The notes below the pieces were generated by a model. That model ran no database searches. It saw only the letters and a program-made list of their open reading frames with translations, and was not told the origin of the DNA. A DNA stretch of 41,544 nucleotides from Clostridiaceae bacterium. Lineage in GTDB: Bacteria; Bacillota; Clostridia; Oscillospirales; Acutalibacteraceae. Below, in pieces: positions 41,399-41,544 of the stretch. The stretch is taken from NCBI GenBank assembly GCA_021769555.1, contig JAETSR010000017.1:1-41544 (forward strand), written 5' to 3'. The position numbers were made by a program, and so were the translations under genes. Numbering within the stretch: the first letter of the stretch is position 1; every line of letters starts with the position of its first letter.

Positions 41399-41544
41399 AT
41401 GAACAATAACCCTAATGTCTTAACCATTCCCGAACTCGCAAAGGAACTGCGAGTGTGTACCAACACGGCCTACGCCCTGGTGAAGTCCGGGCAGATACGT
41501 CATGTGAAGATAGGCCGTGTATATCGTGTCCCCCGCTCGGCGGT
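41399..41544 (+). CDS. xis: Excisionase-family HTH protein (3' end outside window)
   Basis: The 48 codons available read MNNNPNVLTIPELAKELRV, then NTAYALVKSGQIRHVKIGRVYRVP, which is the MerR-like winged HTH of the excisionase DNA-binding family (helix 17). Only a weak GGCGGG precedes the ATG. Such genes normally sit just before a tyrosine integrase gene, so an integrase is expected immediately right of the window, consistent with a tRNA-integrated element. Confidence 0.88.
   Translation, partial: MNNNPNVLTIPELAKELRVCTNTAYALVKSGQIRHVKIGRVYRVPRSA

Overview
The window looks like the chromosome of a spore-forming, high-GC Clostridia, most likely the Oscillospirales (Oscillospiraceae/Ruminococcaceae). 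The signs are a cotJABC spore-coat operon, an anaerobic (class III) ribonucleotide reductase, a GTP-type PEP carboxykinase, an mreBCD-mrdA-minD cell-shape cluster, hisS-aspS, a glycogen-degrading pair, and GC-rich coding sequence with Shine-Dalgarno sites. It is a core chromosomal block with a mobile element cutting in at each end.

Left edge (1-2290): the end of an element carrying an XRE regulator and a large serine recombinase. Just past the recombinase (about 2290) the sequence becomes, on the minus strand, the first 65 codons of cotJC, preceded by intact cotJB and cotJA. The element therefore sits inside cotJC, which recalls developmentally excised 'skin'-type elements that interrupt sporulation genes.

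3018-9531: a compact phage-derived island. A LexA-like S24 repressor faces an operon of small ORF, terminase small subunit, terminase large subunit, holin and amidase. The two are separated by a consensus promoter flanked by palindromic operators. There are no portal, capsid or tail genes. An M23 peptidase and two related membrane proteins, the second a shortened copy, follow on the same strand.

9593-28613 (nearly all minus strand): pckG; then nrdD, a 59-residue protein that appears to carry the glycyl-radical segment missing from NrdD, surE and nrdG; hisS-aspS; mgsA; mreB-mreC-mreD-mrdA followed by a minD-like ATPase with its own promoter and no minC or minE; and zapA, a U32 peptidase and dut. 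On the plus strand, glgP and a GH13 alpha-glucosidase (28921-33344) form a maltodextrin/glycogen breakdown pair.

33386-41544: a tRNA-Arg(ACG) gene followed by AT-richer sequence that looks like an integrated element. It holds an SLH-repeat secreted protein with a long structured leader, a SprT-like protein, a large cruciform, a membrane protein plus FtsK-type ATPase, small accessory genes, an HUH rolling-circle initiator, and the start of an excisionase at the right edge. An integrase is expected just beyond the window.

The strongest candidates for new biology are the interrupted cotJC, the split class III ribonucleotide reductase, the terminase-lysis island without structural genes, and the hairpin/attenuator leader of the SLH protein.
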